Part shown: piece by piece, positions 35,947 to 44,744 of the stretch | Position numbering within the stretch: position 1 is the stretch's first letter | Layout: each line of letters starts with the position of its first letter | Assembly: GCF_030464885.1 (NCBI RefSeq) | Contig: NZ_JALPRJ010000029.1 | Coordinates: 1 to 64,000 of the forward strand | Direction of reading: 5' to 3' | Source of the DNA: Caballeronia sp. SEWSISQ10-4 2 | GTDB taxonomy: Bacteria; Pseudomonadota; Gammaproteobacteria; Burkholderiales; Burkholderiaceae | Length of the DNA: 64,000 nt | Program-made: the position numbers and the translations under genes | Notes under the pieces: model-generated | The model's input: the letters and a program-made list of their open reading frames with translations, nothing else | Databases searched by the model: none | What the model was told of the DNA's origin: nothing

Positions 35947-37047
35947 TTAGAACTTCTGCCGAATGCCGGTGACGGCCAAGAACTGAGTGTGACTGCTCGA
36001 CGCGCCCGATGTTCCTTCAATCGCAGCAACCGCGCCGCTCGCGCGTTGATAGATCAAATCGATATACACATCAGTCCGCTTCGACAGGAAATACTGCAAG
36101 GCGCTTGTGGTCTGCCAGTAGTGCCAGCTCGCAGGCTTGGTATTCGCCGACACCTCGGTATACGTCTCGCCGAGCGCAGCCCTGAGCGCGGGCGTGATCT
36201 GATAGCGAATGCTGGCTTCCGCGTTCTGATACGTCTGGTGATGCGTGGCCGGTGTCAGATCGAAGGTTGTGCTCGTGTACATCAGGCCGACACTTGCTTT
36301 GCCAAAATCGTAGAGACCGCCTGCACCATAGATCTGCTGCTTCGTCACACCTTTGATGAACGTAAAATAGTTATCCGAAGGAATTGCACCGGTAGTGTCG
36401 ACCGCCGGATTGTCGAGACGAACGTACGCCGCGCCAAGACGCCATTGGCCGCCCACGTAGGACGCACCCACGCTGTATGAACGGTTCGTCGCAAAGTTGC
36501 CGGCGTTGTTGCTAAAGCCATACATGGAATTGATCTGCAAACCATGAAACATCGGCGTTACGTACTTCACGGAGTTATCCGTGCGGAACGTATTATTCAG
36601 ATCGTCGGTGTCGAACGGATGGGTGCCGTATTGTGAGGTGTCCGCCGAGACTTGCAACGGCTCGAGCGAGTCCTGTGCCGCGTTGTACTGACGCCCGAAC
36701 GTCACTGCACCCCATTTGTCGCTGGACAACCCAACCCACGCCTGGCGCCCGAACATGCGGCCATTTGCGCTTGCCACGCCAGTCTGCAAATTGAAGCCGT
36801 TTTCAAGCCGGAAGATCGCCGCGTTGCCGCCGCCCAGATCTTCCTTGCCGAGCAGACCCCAGCGCGAACCCTGTTCGCTTCCGGCAGTCGCCTGGTAATT
36901 ACTTTTGCCACCCTGGTTACTCGTATAAGTAAATCCTCCATCGACAATGCCATATAACGTCACCGTCGACTGAGCGTGTGCGGTCGTCGCGATGAAGCCG
37001 AGTCCTACCGACGCGGCTAATATTGCACGCGAAGTGTGCTTGTGCAT
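35947..37047 (-). CDS. Outer-membrane porin (Gram-negative Porin_4/OmpC-like)
   Basis: A 366-residue trimeric porin beginning at the ATG at 37047 behind AGGAAGG; the longer frame is not needed. A signal peptide (SRAILAASVGLGFIATTAHA) precedes QSTVTLYGIVDGGFTYTSN, then GSRWGLLGKEDLGGGNAAIFRLENGFN, GRMFGRQAWVGLSSDKWGAVTFGRQ and a C-terminal GIRQKF ending in Phe. It is convergent with the galactanase gene and may help galacto-oligosaccharides enter the periplasm. There is no operator of the galactan type before it. Confidence 0.9.
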   Translation of the reverse strand: MHKHTSRAILAASVGLGFIATTAHAQSTVTLYGIVDGGFTYTSNQGGKSNYQATAGSEQGSRWGLLGKEDLGGGNAAIFRLENGFNLQTGVASANGRMFGRQAWVGLSSDKWGAVTFGRQYNAAQDSLEPLQVSADTSQYGTHPFDTDDLNNTFRTDNSVKYVTPMFHGLQINSMYGFSNNAGNFATNRSYSVGASYVGGQWRLGAAYVRLDNPAVDTTGAIPSDNYFTFIKGVTKQQIYGAGGLYDFGKASVGLMYTSTTFDLTPATHHQTYQNAEASIRYQITPALRAALGETYTEVSANTKPASWHYWQTTSALQYFLSKRTDVYIDLIYQRASGAVAAIEGTSGASSSHTQFLAVTGIRQKF

Positions 37048-37198
37048 GATCCTTCCTCTGTAGTTGATTGCTTTGAGTTTTGCTGCTGGTTTGATGCATG
37101 AAAGAATTCGGGCGACAGTTGTCCCTGACGCCCGATGGAACGGGCACCGCTGGACAGGCTTCAAGAGCTTGCCGGCGACTACCGGCTTACCTGCAGGG

Positions 37199-39127
37199 TT
37201 AGTGGCCGGCGAGCGCCTCCAGGCCTCTGAGCGCGTTGACAGGCACTATCGGGAGGACCAGGTGCGAAGGATTGTCCGTTCCCAGGTACACGGTATTCAC
37301 GGCAATTCGCGGAGCGCGCGCCAGGGCAGGTGATTCGCCGCTATTCGGATTGACATCGAAATGGGGGAAATTACTGCTCGATATATCCAGTCGAATCCGG
37401 TGCCCGCGTTTGAATAAATTCGCGGTCGCAAAGGGTTCGATTTTTATTTCACATATGCGGCCCGATTCGAGAAACTCGGGTTCGCTCCACGACTTATGAA
37501 AACGGCAGCGGAAAATACCGTCGGTCAGGTTCATTGCGAAGCCTTCCGGATAATCGCTGTTGGGCGGACACATATCGATCAGCTTGGCGGTGAAATCGGT
37601 ATCGGGCGCATCCGACGAGATCCACAACCTCACGATGACCGGCCCCACGACCGCCATGTCTTCCTCTAGCGGCGGCGTTTCGAATACAACAATGTCATTA
37701 CGCGCGGCGAGCGGGACGCCCGGATTGCGCGTGCCGAAGAATCGTTCATCTTCGCGCTGGTCGAACGCGCCACCTTCAAAGACCGGTGCACCCGATGTCA
37801 GTGCTCCACCGATTGTAGGGACGGGATTCGACGGATCGAACGCATACGAAACAGATGCGTCCGCTTCTGCAGGTGGTTGCTCCGACAAGACGCCGCCTTC
37901 GCGCAAGTAAAAACACGTGAAGCGCGTGTCGGCCAGTGGCCATTGCGATGACTCGATCCACGCGCCGCCATGTTGCATGCGTCCTTCTGCGTTGCGGGCG
38001 CCACTGCCTCCGCCCATCAGGAAGATCCTTGCAACGGGATCGGGCCGCGTGACTTCTGACGTGGCCGGCTTCAGCCACCGGACGAACCATTGCGCGCGAA
38101 ACGCAAGCCAGTCCTCCGCAATCTGCCCTTCGATCATGGCGGCAGGCCCAAAATCCACGTCACCGCTGAACGGCACATTGCGATCACCATGCAACCACGA
38201 TCCCATGATCAGATAGGTCGGTGCAGCAACGGGATCGAGCTTCGACAAAGCCGCGAAGTTGTCCATGGTCGAGCGTACATACGCGTCGTACCAGCTCGAC
38301 ATCAGGACGGTCGGAACGCGCGCCATGGTGTCATAGAACCCTTCTGCGTAAATGCCAGGCTGCTGCCAGAATTCATCGAAGGTTTCGTGTGTCCATTGAT
38401 CGAACAGATAGCGCTCGTATTCAGGCACAAAGCGCAACGGCGACTGACCCGGCCGCCATGGCATGCGTGAAAACCATTCCTTCAGATCCTGCGCATCGAG
38501 TGCTGCCTTGAGCAACGGATCGTTCAATACTGTCTGGCTTCCCTTTGCCTGGTTCACCGCCCAGGTCGCCTGCTTGAGTTCGAAGGCGCCGCCTTGCCGG
38601 ATGCCACATTGATAGCTGTTGGCAAAGCCGCCCGAGTCGATCACCATGCACACGAGGCCCGGCGGATTCATGCACGCAGCGGCCATTTGCGTGTGTGCTG
38701 CATAAGAGAGACCCATGGTGCCGACGCGGCCCGTCGACCAGTCCTGCTGTGTGATCCATTCGAGCGTGTCATAACCGTCCGGTCCTTCGGAAAGGTACTT
38801 GGTGAATTCACCCTCCGATGCGTGACGCCCGCGACAATCCTGGAACACGACCGCGAAGCCGCGGGCAACGAAGTACGCGGCAATATCGCCACGACGCGCT
38901 GCCGGCTTTCCACGGTTGATCTCCGAACGCGATACTTCACGCTTGCCATAAGGCGTGCGCTCGAGAATCGTTGGCAAGGGCGCGTCGATACCCGGACGAA
39001 AACCGGCGGGCAGATGAACGTCGGTGGCGAGGCGCACGCCATCGCGCATGGGGATCATGAACTCGGTGCACGTTGCACCCTGTCCGGTCGCTGCGTCTAA
39101 ATTATCCTTGTGAATCATATCGATCAT
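37199..39127 (-). CDS. CocE/NonD-family serine hydrolase (X-Pro dipeptidyl-peptidase fold)
   Basis: A 642-residue CocE/NonD hydrolase, cytoplasmic (no signal peptide). An alpha/beta hydrolase domain carries VFQDCRGRHASEGEF and the nucleophile Ser141 in GTMGLSYAAHTQMAA. It is followed by a helical cap and a C-terminal jelly-roll domain (VVGPVIVRLWISSDAPDTDFTAKLIDM; GHRIRLDISSSNFPHFDVNPNSG). The family includes cocaine esterase, glutaryl-7-ACA acylase and X-Pro peptidases. Its ATG overlaps the stop of the binding-protein gene of a dipeptide-type importer. It is therefore the last gene of that operon and probably hydrolyses what is imported. The substrate is unknown. Confidence 0.9.
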   Translation of the reverse strand: MIDMIHKDNLDAATGQGATCTEFMIPMRDGVRLATDVHLPAGFRPGIDAPLPTILERTPYGKREVSRSEINRGKPAARRGDIAAYFVARGFAVVFQDCRGRHASEGEFTKYLSEGPDGYDTLEWITQQDWSTGRVGTMGLSYAAHTQMAAACMNPPGLVCMVIDSGGFANSYQCGIRQGGAFELKQATWAVNQAKGSQTVLNDPLLKAALDAQDLKEWFSRMPWRPGQSPLRFVPEYERYLFDQWTHETFDEFWQQPGIYAEGFYDTMARVPTVLMSSWYDAYVRSTMDNFAALSKLDPVAAPTYLIMGSWLHGDRNVPFSGDVDFGPAAMIEGQIAEDWLAFRAQWFVRWLKPATSEVTRPDPVARIFLMGGGSGARNAEGRMQHGGAWIESSQWPLADTRFTCFYLREGGVLSEQPPAEADASVSYAFDPSNPVPTIGGALTSGAPVFEGGAFDQREDERFFGTRNPGVPLAARNDIVVFETPPLEEDMAVVGPVIVRLWISSDAPDTDFTAKLIDMCPPNSDYPEGFAMNLTDGIFRCRFHKSWSEPEFLESGRICEIKIEPFATANLFKRGHRIRLDISSSNFPHFDVNPNSGESPALARAPRIAVNTVYLGTDNPSHLVLPIVPVNALRGLEALAGH

Positions 39128-40701
39128 TTTTCTTGAATTCCTACATAAGTGGCCGTGGTGTATTCAGCCTTGTTCGGGTGAAACGTGACACCATTGCGCG
39201 TCGCCCAAAAGTTCTCGGGGAAATACAACGGGACAATACCGAGATCGCGGAATCCCGCTTCTGCCGCTTGTTCAAGCAAGCGCTCGCGCTGCTCAGGGTC
39301 GAAGCTGGCCCCGGCCGCGGCGAGCGCGTGATCGAGCACGGGATTCGAGTAGCGTGCGCGATTGAACGCGCCTTTTCCCGCACTTCGCGAATAGGTCGCC
39401 ATGACGTTGGAGAGCGCGATGGTGGAGTCGCTTGACGTGTTTCCGAAGCTGAAGATGAAGGCGCTATAGCTTTGCTTGGCTGCGGCGCCCGCATAGACGT
39501 TGTAGGGCTGCGTCACCACGTTTGCGATCCTGATGCCACCGCGAGCCAGCATTTGTCCGACTGCCTGGGCGACGTCGCCATCGGAGGAAAAGCGGTCGTT
39601 GGATGAATGGATCGTCAGCGTGAAGCCTCGCGGATAACCCGCTTGCGCAAGCAGTTTTTTCGCTCCGGCGGGATCGTAGGCGTCGGCTTGCAACGCCGGC
39701 GAGTAACCTCCCATTCCTTGCGGCACGATCTGGCCGGCCGGAACACCCGCGCCGTTCAGAAGATATCGCGTAATGGCGGTCCGGTCGATCATCTTCGATA
39801 TAGCCTGCCGCACGCGGAGATCGCGTAGCGGATTGCTTTGCAGCGGCTCGCCGTCCGGTCCGGTCACGAACGGCGACTGCTTGCGGCTCGAGTCCAGTGC
39901 GAGATAAATCAACCGCGCCGACGGTCCCGAGTAAAGCGTCACAGCTGGCTCGCGCTTGAGTCGCGGCACATTGATCGGCGGGACGTTATCGATCAGGTCG
40001 ACGGAACCGGAAAGCAGCGCGGACATGCGCGCGGCGTCGTTGGCGACGAAGCGGACCGTGATGGTTTCGAATGGCGGCTTGGGACCCCAGTAGTCGTCAT
40101 TGCGCGCGAGGTCGAGATGATCGCCCGGAACCCAGCGCGTGAGTTTGTACGGACCGGTCCCGACCGCTACAGCCGGCGACACGTACTGGTTGCTTTGATG
40201 ACCTTCTGCCGCATGCCGCGACACGATGAACAGCATGCCGATCTGCTCGAGAAAACCCGGTGCGGGCGACTTCGTATGAATGCGCAGCGTGAGCGGATCG
40301 GGTATGTCGATGGACGCTATATTTGCCACCGCGCCGGAGAAGGGCGCGGGACTGTTCGGCACGTTCGACGCGCGTTTCACAGAGTACACCACGTCGTCTG
40401 CGGTGAACGGCGTACCATCTTGAAAGCGAACATTGGGGCGCAGCTTGAATTCCCATGTAGTCGGATCCACGACTCGCCACCCCACCGCGAGACCGGGTTG
40501 AATTTGAAGGTTCTCATCACGCGCGATCAAGCGCTCGAAGATGTTTTCCACTTGCTGATTGTTCTGCGTGCGGGAGAACAGCGGGTCCATCGACGAAGGC
40601 TCGGCGGCAACGGCCATGGTCAGCGCGCGGGCGGACACGTTCGGCGGGACGCTGCATGCAGCGATCAGAGCGCACGCAGCTGCCATCCGGAGGCGGTTCA
40701 T
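39124..40701 (-). CDS. Peptide/opine-type ABC transporter substrate-binding protein (family 5)
   Basis: A 525-residue SBP_bac_5 protein starting at the ATG at 40701, which overlaps the stop of the preceding ATPase gene. The signal MNRLRMAAACALIAACSV contains a lipobox-like LIAAC, so it may be a lipoprotein. Typical sequence follows: EPSSMDPLF, GLAVGWRVVDPTTWEFKLRPNVRFQDGTPFTADDVVYS, TGPYKLTRWVPGDHLDLARNDDYWG and DLRVRQAISKMIDRTAI. Placement as the fifth gene, after both ATPases, is unusual for dpp-type operons, in which the binding protein usually comes first. Confidence 0.9.
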   Translation of the reverse strand: MNRLRMAAACALIAACSVPPNVSARALTMAVAAEPSSMDPLFSRTQNNQQVENIFERLIARDENLQIQPGLAVGWRVVDPTTWEFKLRPNVRFQDGTPFTADDVVYSVKRASNVPNSPAPFSGAVANIASIDIPDPLTLRIHTKSPAPGFLEQIGMLFIVSRHAAEGHQSNQYVSPAVAVGTGPYKLTRWVPGDHLDLARNDDYWGPKPPFETITVRFVANDAARMSALLSGSVDLIDNVPPINVPRLKREPAVTLYSGPSARLIYLALDSSRKQSPFVTGPDGEPLQSNPLRDLRVRQAISKMIDRTAITRYLLNGAGVPAGQIVPQGMGGYSPALQADAYDPAGAKKLLAQAGYPRGFTLTIHSSNDRFSSDGDVAQAVGQMLARGGIRIANVVTQPYNVYAGAAAKQSYSAFIFSFGNTSSDSTIALSNVMATYSRSAGKGAFNRARYSNPVLDHALAAAGASFDPEQRERLLEQAAEAGFRDLGIVPLYFPENFWATRNGVTFHPNKAEYTTATYVGIQEK

Positions 40702-41711
40702 TTCGCCTCCGTGAACAGGTGACATGCGACCCGGTGATTGCTCGCCGCTTGCGTTAATTCCGGGCGCTCGACGCTGCAACGCGGCATCGCGCGCGGACAG
40801 CGAGGATGAAAATGGCAACCCTTCGGCGGCGCAAGCGGCGACGGAATCTCGCCCTTGATCGATTCAAACGCGCGCTTTCTATTCGATAAACGCGGCACCT
40901 GATCCAACAGCGCAACCGTGTACGGATGCAGCGGCCTTGCAAACAAATCAGCCGTAGGCGCGGTCTCGACAATCCGTCCCAGATACATGATCGCGACGCG
41001 GTCGCTGATATGTTCCACCACCCCGAGATCGTGGCTGATAAAAAGATACGTCAATCCCAGATCACGGCGCAGCCGCATGAACAGGTTGATGATCTGCGCC
41101 TGGATCGAGACGTCGAGCGCCGCGATCGATTCGTCGCAGATCAGGAAATCAGGCTTCACCGCCAACGCTCGCCCAATGCTGATGCGCTGCCTTTGCCCGC
41201 CGGAAAACTGATGCGGATAGCGCTGCCTGACATCGGGATTCAAGCCGACGCGCTCCATCACATCGACAACGAAATCATCCAGATCACACCGCTTCACCAT
41301 GCCATGCACAAGCGGCGCTTCACCGATGATCTCGCGCACCCGCTTGCGCGGGTTGAGCGACGACATAGGGTCCTGAAAGATCATTTGCGTCGCGAGCCTG
41401 TGGGCAAGCCTGCCGCGCGAGCCAAGCACGGTTGCGTCCGCACCGCTGGCATTGCTTACCTGAATGGTCCCGGACGAAGGCGGCACCACGCCCGCCAGCA
41501 TGCGGCCGAACGTCGACTTGCCGCAGCCGGACTCACCGACCAGCCCGACTACTTCTCCGCGATGAATCTCCAGGTTCACGGTGTCCACCGCATGGACCGT
41601 GTGCGACACGGGCTTGGCGCCCAGCATCTGCGCAATGCGCTCCGCGTAGCTCGAGCGCTTCACGAAACGGCGCGATACCTGATCGGCCCTGATAAGAACT
41701 TGCGTGCTCAT
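40698..41711 (-). CDS. Peptide-type ABC transporter ATPase (DppF/OppF-like)
   Basis: A 337-residue ATPase. Walker A is VGLVGESGCGKSTFGRMLAG, the Q-loop is MIFQDPMSSLNPRKRV, the signature is FSGGQRQRISIGRALAVKP, Walker B is FLICDESIAALDVS, and the C-terminal oligopeptide-type extension with four cysteine/histidine positions is PPKGCHFHPRCPRAMPRCSVERPEL. This Cys cluster binds an Fe-S centre in DppF/OppF. Its start overlaps the stop of the upstream ATPase gene and its stop overlaps the binding-protein start. Confidence 0.92.
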   Translation of the reverse strand: MSTQVLIRADQVSRRFVKRSSYAERIAQMLGAKPVSHTVHAVDTVNLEIHRGEVVGLVGESGCGKSTFGRMLAGVVPPSSGTIQVSNASGADATVLGSRGRLAHRLATQMIFQDPMSSLNPRKRVREIIGEAPLVHGMVKRCDLDDFVVDVMERVGLNPDVRQRYPHQFSGGQRQRISIGRALAVKPDFLICDESIAALDVSIQAQIINLFMRLRRDLGLTYLFISHDLGVVEHISDRVAIMYLGRIVETAPTADLFARPLHPYTVALLDQVPRLSNRKRAFESIKGEIPSPLAPPKGCHFHPRCPRAMPRCSVERPELTQAASNHRVACHLFTEAK

Positions 41712-42694
41712 ACTGCGACTCGCTCAACGGGATGAAAACATCGGTGGGAATGATTGCCGCCCGCAACGAACACCGGCGGCTTTTGCGTTCGGCAGGTATC
41801 GGTGACGTACGTGCATCGCGGCGAGAAGGCGCAACCCGCAGGCAACGCAAGCGCTGAAGGGGCAACGCCCGGAACCTGCATCAGCGGCTCGCCGCGCTTC
41901 ACGTTCTCGGGCACGGAGCCCAGCAAGCCGATCGTGTAGGGATGTTGCGGGCGCTCCAGGATCGTGTCGACATCGCCGGTCTCGACCACGCGTCCCGCAT
42001 ACATCACGCAGATGCGATCGGCCAGTCCTGCCACCACCGCGAGATCGTGGCTGACCCAGACCATCGCGGTGTTCGAGCGCGCACACAGTTTCTGCATTTG
42101 CGCGAGGATCTGCGCCTGGATGGTGACGTCGAGCGCGGTCGTGGGTTCGTCGGCAATGATCAGGTCCGGCTTGTGCAGCATCGCAATCGCGATCGCCACG
42201 CGCTGCCGCATGCCGCCCGACAACTGATGCGGATACGCCTTGAGCCGTTCGTCAGGCGCGGGAATGCCGACCGCTGCGAGCGCCTCGCGCGCCTGTTCGC
42301 GAGCGGCCTGTTTCGACACCGATGCATGAGCGCGCACGGTTTCGATCATCTGGGTATCGATGCGAAGAACGGGATTCAACGTCATCATCGGATCCTGGAA
42401 GATCATCGCGATACGATTTCCACGCAGTTGCCGCAACGCCTCCGGACCGTAGCTTGTCAGATCCACGCCCTTGAACAGGACACGTCCGCCAACAATGCGT
42501 CCCGGCGCATCGATCAAACCGAGGATCGAAAAGCCGGTCATCGATTTCCCCGATCCCGACTCACCGACAAGGCCGACGACCTCGCCGGGATAGACATCGA
42601 AGCTCACGTCGTCAACAGCTTTGGCAACGCCCGCTGCCGTAAAGAAATGGGTCTGCAATCTCTCGACCGATAAAGTAGGAATGGCTGGAGACAT
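41708..42694 (-). CDS. Peptide-type ABC transporter ATPase (DppD/OppD-like)
   Basis: A 328-residue ATPase. Walker A is VGLVGESGSGKSMTGFSILGLID, the Q-loop is MIFQDPMMTLNPVLRI, the signature is LSGGMRQRVAIAIAMLHKP, Walker B is LIIADEPTTALDVTIQAQIL, and the C-terminal Cys cluster is LPAGCAFSPRCTYVTDTC. It forms the ATPase heterodimer with the next gene. ATGA overlap with DppF-like and a 9-bp gap to the DppC-like gene show a single transcript. Confidence 0.92.
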   Translation of the reverse strand: MSPAIPTLSVERLQTHFFTAAGVAKAVDDVSFDVYPGEVVGLVGESGSGKSMTGFSILGLIDAPGRIVGGRVLFKGVDLTSYGPEALRQLRGNRIAMIFQDPMMTLNPVLRIDTQMIETVRAHASVSKQAAREQAREALAAVGIPAPDERLKAYPHQLSGGMRQRVAIAIAMLHKPDLIIADEPTTALDVTIQAQILAQMQKLCARSNTAMVWVSHDLAVVAGLADRICVMYAGRVVETGDVDTILERPQHPYTIGLLGSVPENVKRGEPLMQVPGVAPSALALPAGCAFSPRCTYVTDTCRTQKPPVFVAGGNHSHRCFHPVERVAV

Positions 42695-42703
42695 GAGGTT
42701 TTC

Positions 42704-43618
42704 CTATTTCTGCAGGCGCGGATTGAGCGCCTCGCGCAACCCGTCGCCGACCATGTTCATGCTGAAGACGAGTACGACCAGCAGCACACCGGGGAACACG
42801 CTGATCCAGTAGAAGCCGGCAAGCAATTGCTGGTAGCCGTTCGCGATCAACAAGCCGAGAGACGGTTGCGTCACTGGCAATCCGATCCCGAGGAAACTCA
42901 GCGTTGCCTCGGCGGAGATGGCGGCGGCAACCTGCACCATCGCAATCACAATGACCGGCGCGAGGCAGTTGGGCAGCAACTGGCTGAAGAGCGCGCGCCG
43001 ATGACTGAAACCCAGGCACAACGCCGCCTCCATGTACTCCTTCTTGCTTTCGACGGCCGCGACCGCGCGCACCGTGCGGGCGAAGTACGCCCATTGCACG
43101 ATCACGAGCGCGAGGATCACCTTGCTCACGCCCTGGCCGAGAATGGCGAGCGTCATCAACGCAACGAGGATGGTCGGGAAGCCGAGCATCAGGTCGACCG
43201 TGCGCATGATCAGCGTGTCGATCCAGCCGCCAAAATATGCCGCCACAAGTCCAAGCGTGGTGCCCACGGTCAGCGCAAATGCGCCACTGGAAATGCCGAC
43301 GCCAAGACTGGTGCGAAGTCCGAACATCATGGCGGCGAACATATCGCGGCCGAGTGCGTCGCTGCCCAGCAAGAACAAATGTCCGAGATGGCCGCGCGCG
43401 CCGGGAGGCAGCCTGCCATCGACAATATCGAGCACGGCCAGGTCGTATGGATTCTGCGGCGCGAGCCATGGCGCGAAGATCGCCACGATGATCAGCGCAA
43501 TGCAGGTCAGCGACGCGAGCGCAACGGCGGGACGGCCGAACAAACCACGCAATGCCTGCCCTGTGCGCGTATCGCGGTTCGTGGTCCAGCGTGGAAGGAT
43601 GTTCGAGAGCGTGCTCAT
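42704..43618 (-). CDS. Peptide-type ABC transporter permease (DppC/OppC-like)
   Basis: A 304-residue permease with an N-terminal OppC_N segment, helix 1 (VALASLTCIALIIVAIFAPWLAP), GRDMFAAMMFGLRTSLGVGI and the ATPase contact EAALCLGFSHRRALFSQLLPNCLAP. The ATG at 43618 is one base after the stop of the DppB-like gene; a GTG nine bases earlier would overlap it. It pairs with the DppB-like permease. Confidence 0.9.
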   Translation of the reverse strand: MSTLSNILPRWTTNRDTRTGQALRGLFGRPAVALASLTCIALIIVAIFAPWLAPQNPYDLAVLDIVDGRLPPGARGHLGHLFLLGSDALGRDMFAAMMFGLRTSLGVGISSGAFALTVGTTLGLVAAYFGGWIDTLIMRTVDLMLGFPTILVALMTLAILGQGVSKVILALVIVQWAYFARTVRAVAAVESKKEYMEAALCLGFSHRRALFSQLLPNCLAPVIVIAMVQVAAAISAEATLSFLGIGLPVTQPSLGLLIANGYQQLLAGFYWISVFPGVLLVVLVFSMNMVGDGLREALNPRLQK

Positions 43619-43619
43619 G

Positions 43620-44591
43620 TCAGGCACCTCCCAGACGCACGCGCGGATCGAGCAGCGAATAGATGATGTCGACCAGCAGGTTCAGCAGCGTGAACATGGC
43701 GACCACGATCAGCAGATACGCCACGACCACGGGACGATCGAGCCGCATGATGCTGTCGATGATCAGCTTGCCCACGCCTGGCCACGCGAAGATGGTTTCG
43801 GTGACCGTAGCGAACGCGATCAGCGAGCCGAACTCCATGCCGACCACGGTGACGATCGGGATCATGATGTTCTTCAGCACGTGAACAAAAATGATCCGGC
43901 GCTCGCGCACACCTTTGGCGCGGGCAAATTTCACGTAGTCGAGAGGCAACGTTTCCCGGACACCGGCGCGCGTCAAGCGGGTGACGAGCGACATCTTGAA
44001 GAGTGAGAGATTCAGCGCCGGAAGGATCAGGTGAATCAATCCATCGCGGGTCGCGAGGCTCGTGTTGATGCCGAGCAGGGTTCCAAGATGACCTCGCCCC
44101 GCCGAAGGCAACCAGCCCAGCGTCACCGAGAAAATCAGCACCAGCATGATGCCCTGCCAGAAGTTCGGGAGGCTGAAGCCAAGGATCGAGCCGCTCATGA
44201 TTACGCGGTCGACGGGCGAATTGGCCTTCATGCCGGCCAGCAATCCAAGCGGCAGCCCAATCATCAACGCCAGGACGAGCGCCACGACTGCCAGTTCGAG
44301 CGTGGCCGGCAGGCGCTCCATGATGAGTTGGATCGATGGCTGGTTGAACACGAACGAGCGGCCAAGATCGCCATGCAGCGCGTGTTCTATAAACAGCATG
44401 TATTGCCTCCACATCGGCTGGTCCAGACCCAGCGAGTGCACTGCTTGCGCCATTTCCGCCGGGCTTGCGTCGGCGGGCACTAGTATCTGGATCGGGTCGC
44501 CAATGGCGAACACGCCGCAGAAAACAAGCACCGAGGTCAGCATCAGGATGCCGATGCTCTGTACGAACCGATGGATGATGAAACCGATCAT
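43620..44591 (-). CDS. Peptide-type ABC transporter permease (DppB/OppB-like)
   Basis: A 323-residue permease from the ATG at 44591. The upstream open frame of about 100 residues has no family match and crosses the promoter. Features are MIGFIIHRFVQSIGILMLTSVLVF, GDPIQILVPADASPAEM, RSFVFNQPSIQLIMERLPATLELA and the ATPase contact YVKFARAKGVRERRIIFVHVLKNIMIPI. It is the first gene of the operon, divergent from a LysR gene across 153 bp containing repeats and a palindrome. Confidence 0.92.
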   Translation of the reverse strand: MIGFIIHRFVQSIGILMLTSVLVFCGVFAIGDPIQILVPADASPAEMAQAVHSLGLDQPMWRQYMLFIEHALHGDLGRSFVFNQPSIQLIMERLPATLELAVVALVLALMIGLPLGLLAGMKANSPVDRVIMSGSILGFSLPNFWQGIMLVLIFSVTLGWLPSAGRGHLGTLLGINTSLATRDGLIHLILPALNLSLFKMSLVTRLTRAGVRETLPLDYVKFARAKGVRERRIIFVHVLKNIMIPIVTVVGMEFGSLIAFATVTETIFAWPGVGKLIIDSIMRLDRPVVVAYLLIVVAMFTLLNLLVDIIYSLLDPRVRLGGA

Positions 44592-44613
44592 TGCGTCACA
44601 ACCTCGAGCGTTA

Positions 44614-44677
44614 AGTTTCGCGAACCCTGTGATCTTGCCGGGCCAGACGCCCCGGCAAATCTCGTTCAGTTTCGCGA
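44614..44677. promoter_or_regulatory. Repeat-palindrome-repeat array in the LysR/dppB-like divergent promoter
   Basis: AGTTTCGCGA occurs at 44614-44623 and again at 44668-44677. Midway lies a perfect inverted repeat, TTGCCGGG at 44635-44642 and CCCGGCAA at 44651-44658. The layout suits a LysR tetramer bound across the control region, but the binding protein is inferred from position only. Confidence 0.55.
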
Positions 44678-44744
44678 TAATTAGGCCGACAATTTTTGGA
44701 TGCAACACTATGCTGAATCTGCATACTCTTATGTACGAGGAAGG

